A DNA stretch of 64,000 bases from Balaenoptera acutorostrata (Eukaryota > Chordata > Mammalia > Artiodactyla > Balaenopteridae). The translations under genes were made by a program, and so were the position numbers. The notes beneath the pieces are model-generated. The model was not told the DNA's origin. It saw only the letters and a list, made by a program, of their open reading frames with translations, and did no database searches. This document shows positions 10,991 through 21,102 of this stretch, one piece after another. Where the stretch lies: contig NC_080067.1 in NCBI RefSeq assembly GCF_949987535.1, forward strand, positions 27,804,039-27,868,038. Direction: 5' to 3'. The number at the start of each line of letters is the position of its first letter. Positions within the stretch are counted from its first letter, which is position 1.

Positions 10991-12240
10991 TTATGTGTGT
11001 GGAGACAGGATGGTAGGGACAGTGGATCTGGAGGGTTGAGAAGGTTCCACTGGCCCAGGTGCTCCTTGGATAGTTTTCATTTCATTGCCCTCAGCATCTC
11101 CCCTGCCAATTCCTTCTTGCTTTTTATACCTGTCAACTCTGAGCCTGGGGCCTCTCCATGTCAGTGCAGGCGAGAACAGCTTCCAAATCTGACTTCTCCC
11201 ATGCATATTTTGGGATGTGGATTTCTCTACTTTCACTTGTCATCATTATAATCACACCAGCTTTCACTTTCCAGTCCTTGGAAAATCTACATCTCTATCA
11301 GTTTTATGGCAATTCAAGAGATTTATTTTTTATTATATTTTTACACAAAAAATTTCATTACGATCTTAGGGGCTGGGGATTAAAAATAGGTGTTCAGTCC
11401 ATCATCTCAAACTGGAAGCTCCCTATCTAAATCTTAAATAAGTAGAGTTTACACATTTTCTTAAAACCTGAGCTCTTTGAAACACCAAGACCCTCTTTCC
11501 AAATAACACCAAAATTTGGCCACAGGATGTAAACACTATCATCTCTATTAGTCCCTAAATCAAAAAAAAAAAAAAAAAAAGAACCAGTAGGAAGCATTCC
11601 TTGCCAAATAAAACCAAATTGAAATTTTTTTTAATATTTAAGAAAATAAAACTACTATTACAGCACAGTTTGAAAAGCATGTTGTATTTTATTTCATTTG
11701 AAGTATTCATAATTTCATATTCATATTTCATATGAAGTATTTAAAAGAATTACTCCCAAGGAATAAAAAGTATTTCTTTTTCCAGGCACTTAACTAGAAT
11801 CCACAATCACTGTCTTTTTATATTTTCCCATAATAATTTATATTTATTTACAAAAGTAATATAAAACTCAAATTTGTAGTATAACAGTATACTCCAGGTA
11901 TAAGTTATAATAAATGTATTCCATTTACATAATAAATTATATAAAATATACAATAAAAACCTCATTTCCCATTCGAATAAGTTCACTAGAATGTTTAAAT
12001 CAGCAAAATAATTTAGTAATTTAGTAAAATAATTTAGGAAAAAAACCCCAAACCCCACTTTCCTGTACATATGTATTCATTGTGTGTGTGTTGGGGGGGA
12101 TTGTTGAATGGGAAATAAATGTTGATCACTTACAGATCTTCACTCTCTCCCCTCCCTGGGTTATGTCATCCAGGCCTGTGACCAATTACAAGCTGATGAT
12201 ACTATTTATACACTAATGATATGATCACTTAGATAACTAA
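10991..12240. other. Unassigned intronic sequence
   Basis: No recognised repeat over most of it. It contains a poly(A) run at 11562-11580 and a (TG)-rich patch near 12080-12095. Small open frames around 10997-11430 have no coding support. Confidence 0.55.
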
Positions 12241-12249
12241 TAAACTTAT

Positions 12250-13060
12250 CAAACTTCGTATGTCCAAAACAAAACTCAATTCCTCCCCAAACCTACTCCT
12301 AACTACAGTAAGTCTAAATGGCATCAATATTCACCCAGCTCTTACTGCAAAAAAACAGGAGCCATCTTTTATTTCTCTTTTCCCTTCATCCAATCTATCA
12401 ATAAATCCTGTTGATTCTACTTCCAAAATTTATCCATTTTTTTTTTCCATCTCCACTGCCAGGCCAGTGCCCCCTGCAACAGCCTTCTAACTGATTTCCC
12501 TGCTTCTGTTCTTGTCTTCTCAGAGTCCATTTTCCCCTCAGCAGTCAGTGTAAATTAGATCATGTCACTTCCCTACTTAAAACCCTGTTTAGAATAAAAA
12601 CCAGATTCTCTACCATGACCTACAAGGCTTTTCATGTTCTGACCCCTGCCTACCTCTCCATCCTCATCCCACATCACTCTTTGACTTTCTCACTCTCTCC
12701 AAGCCACTGTGCTTCCCCAAATAGAACAACCTGGTTCCTCACTTAGCAGCTCTGCATTTGCCATTCCCTCTGCCTAGAATCCCTGGCTCCCCGAGGGTAT
12801 TTACATGCCTGTCTTCCTTGCATTCAAATGTCACCCCCTTAGAAAGGTCTTTCTAAAGTAGCCACCATCCTTCCAATACTCTACAAATCATCCTTCTTAG
12901 TTTTCTACATACCACCTATCACAATCTAAAATTGGCTTATTTTGTTTATTGCTCCCCCATCCCAAATACAAGCTCTTTAACGGCAGAGACTTATCTATCT
13001 TATTATTCTTGCCAATGCCTAGAACATACCAACACTTAGCACATCAAAATATTTGTTGAA
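12250..13060 (+). repeat. L2 LINE, 3' ORF and 3' end
   Basis: Diverged but clearly ordered L2 text: 'caatctatcaataaatcctg', 'ttagatcatgtcacttcc', 'acctacaaggcttttcatg', 'ccattccctctgcctagaat', 'caaatgtcaccccctt', 'gccaatgcctagaacata' and the end 'aaatatttgttgaa'. A CHR-2 SINE has landed exactly at its 3' tail. Confidence 0.85.
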
Positions 13061-13420
13061 GGGCTTCCCTGGTGGCGCAGTGGTTAAGAATCTGCCTGTC
13101 AATGCCGGGGACACAGGTTTGAGCCCTGGTCCGGGAAGATCCCACATGCCGCGGAGCAACTAAGCCCGTGCGCCACAACTACTCAGCCTGTGCTCTAGAG
13201 CCCGCGAGCCACAACTACTGAGCCCGTGTGCCACAACTACTGAAGCCTGCACGCCTAGAGCCCGTGCTCTGCAACAAGAGAAGCCACTGCAATGAGAAGC
13301 CCGTGCACCGCAACGAAGAGTAGCCCCCGCTCGCCGCAACTAGAGAAAGCCCACACGTGGCAAGAAAGACCCAACACAACCAAAAACAAATAAATAAATA
13401 AAGTAATTTTAAAACAACTG
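13061..13420 (+). repeat. Full-length CHR-2 SINE at the L2 tail
   Basis: 'gggcttccctggtggcgcag' head, B-box-like 'ggtttgagccc', a complete long body, 'gacccaacacaacc' and an (AAATA)n tail. Likely TSD is the short 'tgttgaa' on both sides. Confidence 0.93.
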
Positions 13421-15275
13421 TTGAACAAACAACTTCATAAACATCACTGAAGCAGTATAGATATTATACTGATTTTTATTAGCTTACTATAGTTTAAATT
13501 ATATTAGGTTATTATAAATTATTAGTTTATTCTAAATAAAAGGGTTTTAACTGTATTCCAACAGAATTTTTTAAAAAAGGTCTTAAGATTACATGAGCAC
13601 AAAGGAAGAGTGAAACACCACTGTGCTAAATCCTAGTCATTTAAGACAAGAATAAAGTAAAACATATGCAGGCTATTGCCATTGCCCATCACACATCCAG
13701 GACCTTCTTTCCCCCAAGAGATCCCAAATAGGTCCCTTCCCTATTTGGAAGAGATGCATTTAGAAGACAACACCAGATTCTGTCCAAAGGGAGAAAGAGA
13801 AAGTGAACAAACATCTTTCAGGATCAAAACCCCAGGCAAGACCAGAAAGGGGGCTTTCGCAGCTCCTTCCACAAACTCTTTGCAAAGAAGTCCAGTGGAT
13901 CAGAACACAGGGAAAAAACTAATGAGAATACTTCAATGGATCTCTAACCAACAAAAAATTTCTTCAGAAACTGACTTACTCTTGCAAATGAACCTGACGA
14001 AGGAATAGCTGTGTAAAACATACTTAAGGTTGTACTGTCAAGTGGTAAGATGAGGATAAAAAGGTGATACTTATCTATGTGGGAGTATGTGTGTGTGTTT
14101 TATCTCTCTCTCTCTCCATATCCCTGAGGAACAGTAATACAAATACTTACGTATGATACTAAATCAACATATAAGACATTAAAGAGATGAAGAAGATTAC
14201 TTTGGGTTGAGAGCTGGCTTTTTGAAGCTCAGCACTTGGGAAAAGGGAACCGAAGACTTTTCACGGCATTACAGAAAAACACATAAATTAGGAGAAAAAT
14301 AACATTTGTAAGGTCAACAACAACAAAAGAAAACCACACGTAGTAATTTTTGTGGCTTGATTAGGGAGAGGGAATGGGATTCATTATAGAAAAGTTATAT
14401 TAAAGAATAAAAAGAGAACAATAAAAAGCACTAGGAAAAAAGGCCACTGAACCAAATGCAGAAAGGGAAAGTCAAATCACTGGCTATACCAATGAATTTA
14501 ATCTGGTACTTTTACATGCGCTCTTTAGAGTTTTCTCTCTTATAAAGAATAAAAAGAACCTTGTTTTTTATATTATTTGCAATACATAGGTGCCACCAAT
14601 CATAACTATGAATAGTTCCATTTTAAGGCCTTAAACAGTGCTAAATATATGGTTAAAAAAACTTGTGCTGCTGTCCTTTCCAAGGATATACATGACGAAA
14701 AACCAGTATGAGCTGGAAAAATGAATTTCCATTAGAGAGAAAAGACCATCTCGCCATATATGTCTATATGATATAGCAGTTCCTCAGACATGATTTTATC
14801 TGTTCAAAACAGTTAAGATGTAAGAAGTAACAAAGGCCACCAAGGAACTAAAGCAGAGCTAGTGTCAATGCAAGAAAACACACATTCTTTTATACAGCCC
14901 CAAGGTCCTCACTCAGAACCTATTCACTTTTATTTTAGACTGAATTCTAACACATCTGGCCAAGTAGTTTCTCAGTGCACAGCAAATCAGAGAAAGCAAC
15001 TAGAAATTGGAGAAACAGAAAACTATTGTATTGAAAGCAGACGACCTAACAGAAGAGATGAAAACACAATTGAAAAAAGTAATTCCAAAATCTCAGAATC
15101 AAAAGTAAATTTTAAAAAGCATTGATGACAAGGTTTTATCTAAAATAGTAACCATCTTACAGAATTCAACAGCCTCTGAGATTACGTGTCTTGTTTTAAC
15201 ATAGTGTGACATTAATACGATATTCAGTAGAGTGGCTTGTGTGGAACACTGAACTTAAGTTCAAATAACGACCCT

Positions 15276-15400
15276 AAAGTGATAGTTTTCAATCCTGGAG
15301 TTTCTGACTTAGTAGGCAATTACAGTTTATTCAACAGACCACAGGTGATTCTGATGCACACCAAGAACTGAGAACCACTGTCCTAATAGTCTAAGGAAAG
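15276..15400 (+). repeat. MER5A-like hAT-Charlie DNA transposon remnant
   Basis: 'gtttctgacttagtaggcaa', 'caggtgattctgatgcacac' and 'actgagaaccactgtcc' match the MER5A layout, including its terminal 'gagaaccactg'. Diverged, non-autonomous. Confidence 0.6.
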
Positions 15401-15559
15401 GTTATATTGCACTGGATGTCTTATTTAAGAAAAAAGGGAGATGTAATGTACAACACGATAGATTAACGCTGACGTATGTTATATATGAAAGTTATTAAGA
15501 GTAAATCCTAAGAGTTCTCATCACAGGAAAAAAATTTTATTTTTTATTTCTTTAATTTT

Positions 15560-15705
15560 ATACCTATATGAGATGGTAGATGTTCACTAAACTTACTGTG
15601 ATAGTTGCTTCATGATGTATGTAAATCAAGTCATTATGCTGTACACCTTAAACTTACACAGTGCTGTGTGTCAATTATATCTCAATAAGACTGGAAGGAA
15701 AAAAA
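15560..15705 (+). repeat. L1 3' end
   Basis: 'gagatggtagatgttcacta', 'tcattatgctgtacacctta' and 'gtcaattatatctcaataag' followed by an A-rich tail form a typical L1 3' UTR end. Confidence 0.75.
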
Positions 15706-16074
15706 AGAAGTGAGAATTTACTATGATCTTTAAATGTGTTCAATGAAACTTGTTTTTAAAAAGTTTGTGTATTTGGGGGTAATCGGGAGTATTCACTTTG
15801 GCAAAACACTTCAACTCCCAAAAGGAGGGAGGGGGCTAAATGGCATACTGCCAACAGACAGTCTACTCACAGAATAGCATCTTTTGAAACCACACAAATA
15901 CAATAAATTTATGTAATGATGAGTGAAGCAGAATACTCAATGTGGAATGAAATAACGGTAGAAACTCAACGAAGTTAAAGTTATATGAAGAAAAACATCT
16001 CATTAGAATCTGGGTACCAAACCCGTCTCTATGCAGTAGCATCTCCTAAACAAAATAGTTAAACTTATACTCAC

Positions 16075-16122
16075 CTTTCTGAAAAATCAGAGTCTATAAA
16101 TTCTCTAGCCCGTTTTCTATCA
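16075..16122 (-). CDS. TFDP2: TFDP2 48-nt exon, the alternatively spliced 'E' cassette with nuclear-localisation residues
   Basis: Seen: exactly 48 nt on the minus strand, with acceptor 'tctttttttcttttcag' above 16122 and donor 'gtgagt' at 16069-16074. Joined to the upstream exon (which ends GG) it reads G|DRKRAREFIDSDFSE and ends in phase 2 (AG). At 48 nt, skipping keeps the frame. Known: DP-2/DP-3 has a 16-residue alternatively spliced E region whose basic residues form part of a bipartite nuclear localisation signal; proteins lacking it depend on an E2F partner for nuclear entry. Inferred: this is that cassette. The basic cluster DRKRAR is intact. The glutamate after RAR is worth comparing with other mammals, which I cannot do from memory with confidence. 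The rest of the signal lies in the next exon, outside the window. Confidence 0.93.
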
Positions 16123-17336
16123 CTGAAAAGAAAAAAAGATACCATAAAAAGAACATGCATAAAGAACTTTATTTCATGAATAATTTATTGTAACTTGTCT
16201 AATTCCACATTGAAAATATCCAAACACAAAAGTAACAAATATAAAAGATACGTACATGAAATAAAAACTTAAATTTTATCACCAACATGATAGCCATAGT
16301 TTGAAATAGTTTGAAATGAACTCAATGAATCTTTAGGGAGGAAAATACTGCAGATTTATAGAGGAGAAGGCATAGAAAAGTTTTATTTGCTCTGGGAGAA
16401 ATGACTATAAAAACATTAGATAATCATACTACCCCCAGCATAAAGCACAGCTGGTGTTGAAAATAGCCAAACTCTGGTCATCTCCAAAGTAGGCCAACAC
16501 TACTGGCACAGGCTTGGCTTTCATTAAATTATCTCTCAAGGCTATGAAAAAATCCAAGGTAACTTAGATCTACATGAGAATGTTGTTAACGACTGAATAA
16601 AGGCAAAGGAATTACAGGTGACTCTGTCACTTCATCTTATTTGATAACGGAAAAGACATTATGTATACACATGAAACTCTTCTGTCTCTGTGTGTATGGC
16701 TTAAAGAACTTTGCCAGGATTGTTATTTCATTCATTTCTGTAATATCCTTGAAGCAAGGAGATTCTTACTCAACCAAGATTTACTGTGTTTGCTAGAACT
16801 CACAATTGTAAATCAATGATAGAACCACCAGTGTGGCATGCCACCTTGGAAATAACTTCTAAAGTGACAAACTAAAATTTTGAGTCATTTCTTTTACTAC
16901 TTCTTTTCTTTTATGGAAGGATGAGATGCTAAAATGATATGGAGTGGAGAAAGGTTGAATAAAGGTATTTTACAGGTAAAGAAACGTAGAGATTTGATAC
17001 TAAAAGTGGCAAATGAGTAACAAAGAAGGGATACTGATTTAATTGCCCAGTGTTTAAAGGAATGAAGATAAAACTCAATGAAAGTTTTTATATATTTGGG
17101 CTCTTTTTCCTAGTTCCTTTTCCGGTTTTAAAGGAAATAAACATGCTGGCTTTAAGGGGAAGTTCAGAGTACACACACACGTATATATAAAACTCCTTTC
17201 TTATGTTTGTTAAAACAATATAAAATGCACTTTTTACATCTCCAAAGTGGCTGAATGTCATAATCATAAAAAGCAGTCTTCTTTCAGAGTTGAAGAAAGA
17301 AGATTCAGTTACAAGTTATTGTTCTATTTTTCTGTT
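16123..17336. other. TFDP2 intron between the 122-nt and 48-nt exons
   Basis: AT-rich and single-copy-looking, with no confident repeat apart from the short SINE that follows at 17355. No RNA gene or further exon seen. Confidence 0.6.
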
Positions 17337-17354
17337 TAAAAATGGTTGCTCCAG

Positions 17355-17500
17355 GGAGTTCCCTGGCGGTCCAGTGGTTAGGTCTCCGCGCTTCCTCTGC
17401 AGGGGGCACAGGTTCAATCCCTGGTTGGGGAAGTAAGATCCTGCATGCTGTGTGGGGCAGCCAAATAAATAAATAAATTAATTAATAAAATAAAATAAAA
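17355..17500 (+). repeat. Short CHR-type SINE in the TFDP2 intron, 18-bp TSD
   Basis: 'gagttccctggcggtccagt' head, B box 'ggttcaatccc', 'gcatgctgtgtggggcagcc' and an (AAATA)/(AAAAT)n tail. The TSD 'taaaaatggttgctccag' is perfect at 17337-17354 and 17501-17518. It lies 190 bp from the 122-nt exon and antisense to TFDP2. Confidence 0.95.
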
Positions 17501-17689
17501 TAAAAATGGTTGCTCCAGAGCTGATTTATACCTAGGATATAAAGTGAAATAAAATAGGTGATTTTAAAGGAAACATATTAGTTTTTAAGAACATAAAACA
17601 CGAACAGAAGACAAGATAGTGAGAAAAAAAGATCAGAACTTAAAAAAAAAAAAGTTTTTAAAAATGGTAGTTTGCAGTACCACTCTTAC

Positions 17690-17811
17690 CCAGGGACCCA
17701 GCCAGTAGCTTCTGCTATGTGTGTCTGAGTAACCATTGCTGGTGCAGGGGTGTATGGACTCCCAATCAGAACACTTCCTGAACTGGTTAGTCTCTGTGGT
17801 GTGCTTATAAT
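17690..17811 (-). CDS. TFDP2: TFDP2 122-nt coding exon
   Basis: Seen: acceptor 'ttgtattgactttacag' preceded by a T-rich stretch, donor 'gtaaga' at 17684-17689, and 122 nt that open in phase 0 and end in phase 2. It encodes IISTPQRLTSSGSVLIGSPY and then TPAPAMVTQTHIAEATGWVP, matching the N-terminal Ser/Thr/Pro-rich part of Dp-2 just before its basic and DNA-binding regions. Known: Dp-2 pairs with E2F factors to bind cell-cycle promoters. The codon before this exon is the ATG that ends the 104-nt exon, so the product can start 'M-IISTPQRL', the start used by a known shorter Dp-2 isoform. The TP, SP and TS pairs are possible proline-directed phosphorylation sites (inference). No frame damage is seen. 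Confidence 0.96.
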
Positions 17812-18254
17812 CTGTAAAGTCAATACAAAGAAAAAAATATTCTTAGTTATTAAGGAAAACCTACAGGCAGAAAATAATGCTGAATGCTAACCTACACACA
17901 AGGAGTAAACCTTACTGTCTAAAATGTACTTAATATCAATCATCTAAATATAAGCAATACCTCTGATACACTTATATCCTAAGATCTTACAGCACAAGTA
18001 TCCTGAATACTGATATGAAGTCACAATGTAGATTTCAGCAAGTGAATAGCAATTGGGAGGGATTAAGTTGGCAACTGACAACATTTTAAAAATCAGAAAA
18101 ATGAAAAGCTTTCTTTGAAATTATGGAAATTAATTTCAGTTGAACTCTACTAGAACTGGGGTAACAGCAAATTAATTCTTCACAGTCCAAAACATATACA
18201 AAGACATTATACAATTTGGATTCTTATACAGATACAATTTTACCTGTTTTTTTC

Positions 18255-18482
18255 AAGAGCATTTCCTCATGTCATTAAATATTCTTCAAAGACATTTTAA
18301 AGACCATAAAACACTCTGTCATGTGAATTAATTATCCCCTATTATTATTTTTATGAATATTCAAATATTGAATATTATAAATAATGCTGTGATAAACATT
18401 TTTGTAAAATGATATTGGCTTTAATTTCTATTTCCTACGGATAGACTCCAGAAAGGGAATTAATGGAACTAAGGATGTGGAC
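18255..18482 (-). repeat. Old L1 fragment, left part (continues at 19202)
   Basis: Antisense L1 text: 'ttataaataatgctgtgata' and 'ggatagactccagaaagg', the L1 ORF2 minus-strand pattern. It is interrupted by a CHR-2 pair and resumes at 19202 with 'gccaaattgctttccaggtc'. The duplicated target (18473-18483 and 19203-19213, 'ggatgtggact' / 'ggatatggact') lies inside it. Confidence 0.65.
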
Positions 18483-19201
18483 TTTTTTTTTTTTTTAATT
18501 TATTTATTTTGGGGACTTCCCTGGTGGCACAGTGGTTAAGAATCTGCCTGCCAATGCAGGGGACATGGGTTCGAGCCCTAGTCCAGGAAGATCCCACATA
18601 CCACGGAGCAACTAAGCCCGTGTGCCACAGCTACTGAGCCTGCGCTCTAGAGCCCATGCTCTGCAACAAGAGAAGCCACCGCAGTGAGAAGCCCGCGCAC
18701 CAAAACGAAGAGTAGCCCCCGCTCGCCGCAACTAGAGAAAGCCCGTGCGTAGCAATGAAGACCCAACACAGCCAAAAATAAATGTTTATTTTATTGTTTT
18801 TATATATTTTTTTGTTTTCTATTTTATTGATTTTCACTTTTTATTATTTGTTTATTTTGGGTTTAATTTGCTCTTTTCTTTAAAATTGATTAATTAATTT
18901 TTGGCTGCGTTGGGTCTTCGTTGCTGCGCGTAGGCTTTCTCTAGTCGCGGTGAGCGGGGGCTACTCTTCCTTGCTGTGTGCAGGCTTCTCATTGCGGTGG
19001 CTTCTCTTGTTGCGGAGCATGGGCTCTAGGTGCACGGGCTTCAGTAGCTGTGGTGCGCGGCCTCTAGAGCACAGGCTCAGAAGGTGTGGCGCACGGGCTT
19101 AGCTGCTCCGTGGCATGTGGGATCATCCCGGACCAGGGATCGAACCTGTGTCCCCTGCATCGGCAGGTGGATTCTTAACCACTGCACCACCAGGGAAGTA
19201 C
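18483..19201 (-). repeat. CHR-2 SINE, minus, with its tail split by a second CHR-2
   Basis: The body lies at about 18886-19201: reading minus gives 'acttccctggtggtgcagtg', B-box-like 'ggttcgatccc' and 'gacccaacgcagcc'. Its tail reads as T-rich DNA both at 18483-18511 and at 18846-18885. The outer near-perfect target duplication shows that this minus copy came first and that the plus copy (18512-18845) then jumped into its tail. Confidence 0.85.
18512..18845 (+). repeat. CHR-2 SINE inserted in the tail of an opposite CHR-2
   Basis: 'gggacttccctggtggcaca' head, B box 'ggttcgagccc', CHR-2 body, 'acacagccaaaaataaatg' and a long AT-rich tail. The probable TSD 'tttatttattttgg' (before the head) resembles 'tttgtttattttgg' at the right edge. 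Together with the minus copy it makes an inverted SINE pair about 100 bp apart. Confidence 0.9.
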
Positions 19202-19310
19202 ATGGATATGGACTTGTAAAAAGCATTTCTTGATCTGTGTTGCCAAATTGCTTTCCAGGTCTTACAGTTTTCATTGGTGAAAATAATTTGGCACCCTAGT
19301 AATATCTTTA
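19202..19310 (-). repeat. Old L1 fragment, right part
   Basis: Resumes the L1 split at 18482: 'gttgccaaattgctttcc' followed by 'ggtgaaaataatttggcacc'. Diverged. Confidence 0.55.
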
Positions 19311-19589
19311 AGTATTTTCATAAGTAAATAAATAAATAAATAAATAGAATAAAGGCATGCTCCAGGGAATGGGGATATTAATGGGGCTAGGGACATGTTA
19401 CTACATACAAATGCTTAGGAAATGATTTTAATATGTTGAGTCTATAGTTCAAAAAAAACAAAACACAACAAATACTGATAGATGTCTGGGGAATTCTGAT
19501 TCTCATAATATGCCAAGGATTATTAAAGAGGGCATTCAGAAGTCCGCCTCATGAGAAAATATGAACACTAGACAAGGTGTTTGTACCTC

Positions 19590-19735
19590 CTAGCCCTGCA
19601 CATATTCCACACCACCTCCTCACTTCCATTTCAATGCAAGATCTTTAAAGGTAGAGAGTGTCTGCAGGGCCTACCATAGTGCTAGGGGACTCTCATAGGA
19701 AAGAATCAATAAATATTTATTGAACTGAGACAGAA
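19590..19735 (+). repeat. L2 3' end fragment
   Basis: 'caagatctttaaaggtagag' and 'agtgctaggggactctcata' lead into 'caataaatatttattgaact', the L2 3' terminus. Confidence 0.6.
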
Positions 19736-20214
19736 GACCCAGCTTTTAAAATGATGGAAAACAGTAGCTTCTTTGTTCATTGATATGCTAGAAAGGATTA
19801 TATAAAATCCTGTAAGAAAAGGGCATAGTTCTCACCAATCACTGCACCACACACTCAGATGTTCTCTATCATGCTGACCCTGAGTGTGAGAGCTTGAGAG
19901 GGAAATTTTGAGCGTTTGATCAGTCTCTGGTCTACTCTAGTCCCAGAACAGGAGTCTCCAGAAAGCAACTCTAAGCATTCTGACTTACCCGTGAAACAGA
20001 CTGCATTACTTGTGCAGCATTATTACTAAGGAGTTTTTTATTTATCTGTTATTAGGACCCTACAGGCTTGGTTTTACCTGATTTAAAGGGCTTTGCAGAA
20101 AAAAAAAAAGAAAGAAGACGAAGAAAGGAGGAAGGGAAATAGGACATAGAGAAAAGCTGGTTATCTTTATTGAGAATGACTTTGGAAATAAATTGTTATG
20201 TTCTACTTTTATTT

Positions 20215-20350
20215 TTCTTCCTTAATGTCAGATTGTCAGCTGCTATTCTTTCCTGATCCGAGAGTGATTAGCAATACTCTCTGTTCCTTTCTCTTAGCAC
20301 AGGGCCTGGTACATAGAAGTCCTTAACAAACATTTCATGAACGAATGAAC
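20215..20350 (+). repeat. L2 3' end fragment
   Basis: 'tcttagcacagggcctggta' and 'catagaagtccttaacaaac' followed by 'tcatgaacgaatgaact' match the L2 3' end. Confidence 0.6.
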
Positions 20351-20951
20351 TGGAGGGATGCTAGACTTGAATTGGAACCACAAGTCAGAAGTCCCTATGA
20401 GACGTGATGAGTTCTTAAACAGGACAGTGACAGTGACTGAGCCTTAAGAAACAAAACCAAAGGAGTCAACGAACACAGGAAAATTAGTTCTTATAGGTGA
20501 TAAGTCACATATGCTTTTATAAAACTGAACCTTAATTTTGAAATCCCAAATTAAAATAGTATCCAGTTGATCTGATAAGGAAAATGAACATTTATTTTAA
20601 AATTAAGTCTTCCCCACCTCCCCAGAAAAAACCCAGACATCCTTAATTTAAATGTAATCATGTGGTTTCTTTGACAATAGATTACAGTTAGCCATAAATC
20701 AAATAGCAACTGAACCTCATTCTGAAGATTTTTCTACCTTCAATCAAGATACCTTATGTACTACTGCCATCTACAGTAAGAAAAGCCAAGAGAGCATCTA
20801 TACTTTGAAAAGAAAGAATCTATATAACTATAAAGTGTTATATTAAAGGATTTCATTATTTGACAAAATTTTCATTTTCACTGTAAGAAACAAGCAATTT
20901 TTAACCATGTTAAAATAATCATGAGATTATCTTATATAAAAAACCAGATAC

Positions 20952-21090
20952 CTTTTTTTTTTCTTTTTAAACTTTTCATTTTATATTGGAGTATAGCCGA
21001 TTAACAATGCTGTGATAGTTTCAGGTGCACAGCAAAGTGACTCAGCCATGCATATACATGTACCCATTCTCCCCCAAACTCCCCTCCCAT
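20952..21090 (-). repeat. Young 5'-truncated L1 3' UTR, minus, 12-bp TSD
   Basis: The T-run at 20952-20960 is the poly(A) tail on the other strand. Then 'ttatattggagtatagccga' and 'gtttcaggtgcacagcaaag' are the 3' UTR of the young cetartiodactyl L1. TSD 'aaaaccagatac' at 20940-20951 and 21091-21102. Only about 140 bp was inserted. Confidence 0.9.
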
Positions 21091-21102
21091 AAAACCAGAT
21101 AC

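Larger units (their letters stand above)
13421..16074. other. TFDP2 intron downstream of the 48-nt exon, mostly unassigned
   Basis: Mostly single-copy-looking sequence. Contents I can name are (TG)/(TC) dinucleotide runs around 14088-14116, a MER5-like remnant (15276-15400) and an L1 3' end (15560-15705). The next TFDP2 exon was not found here or further left. Confidence 0.6.

Noticed and set aside
10997..11430. Overlapping open frames on both strands in a GC-richer patch
   Set aside because: Frames disagree, there are no consistent splice sites, and the sequence does not resemble a TFDP2 exon or a retrocopy I know.
1..16074. Search for the next TFDP2 exon (DNA-binding domain)
   Set aside because: No matching minus-strand coding block with splice sites was seen. 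It probably lies below position 1.
19976..20010. Minus-strand 'acgg|gtaagt' donor with an AG 12 nt upstream, a possible microexon
   Set aside because: A 12-nt exon with no pyrimidine tract, between two exons that already join in frame, is more likely a chance donor.
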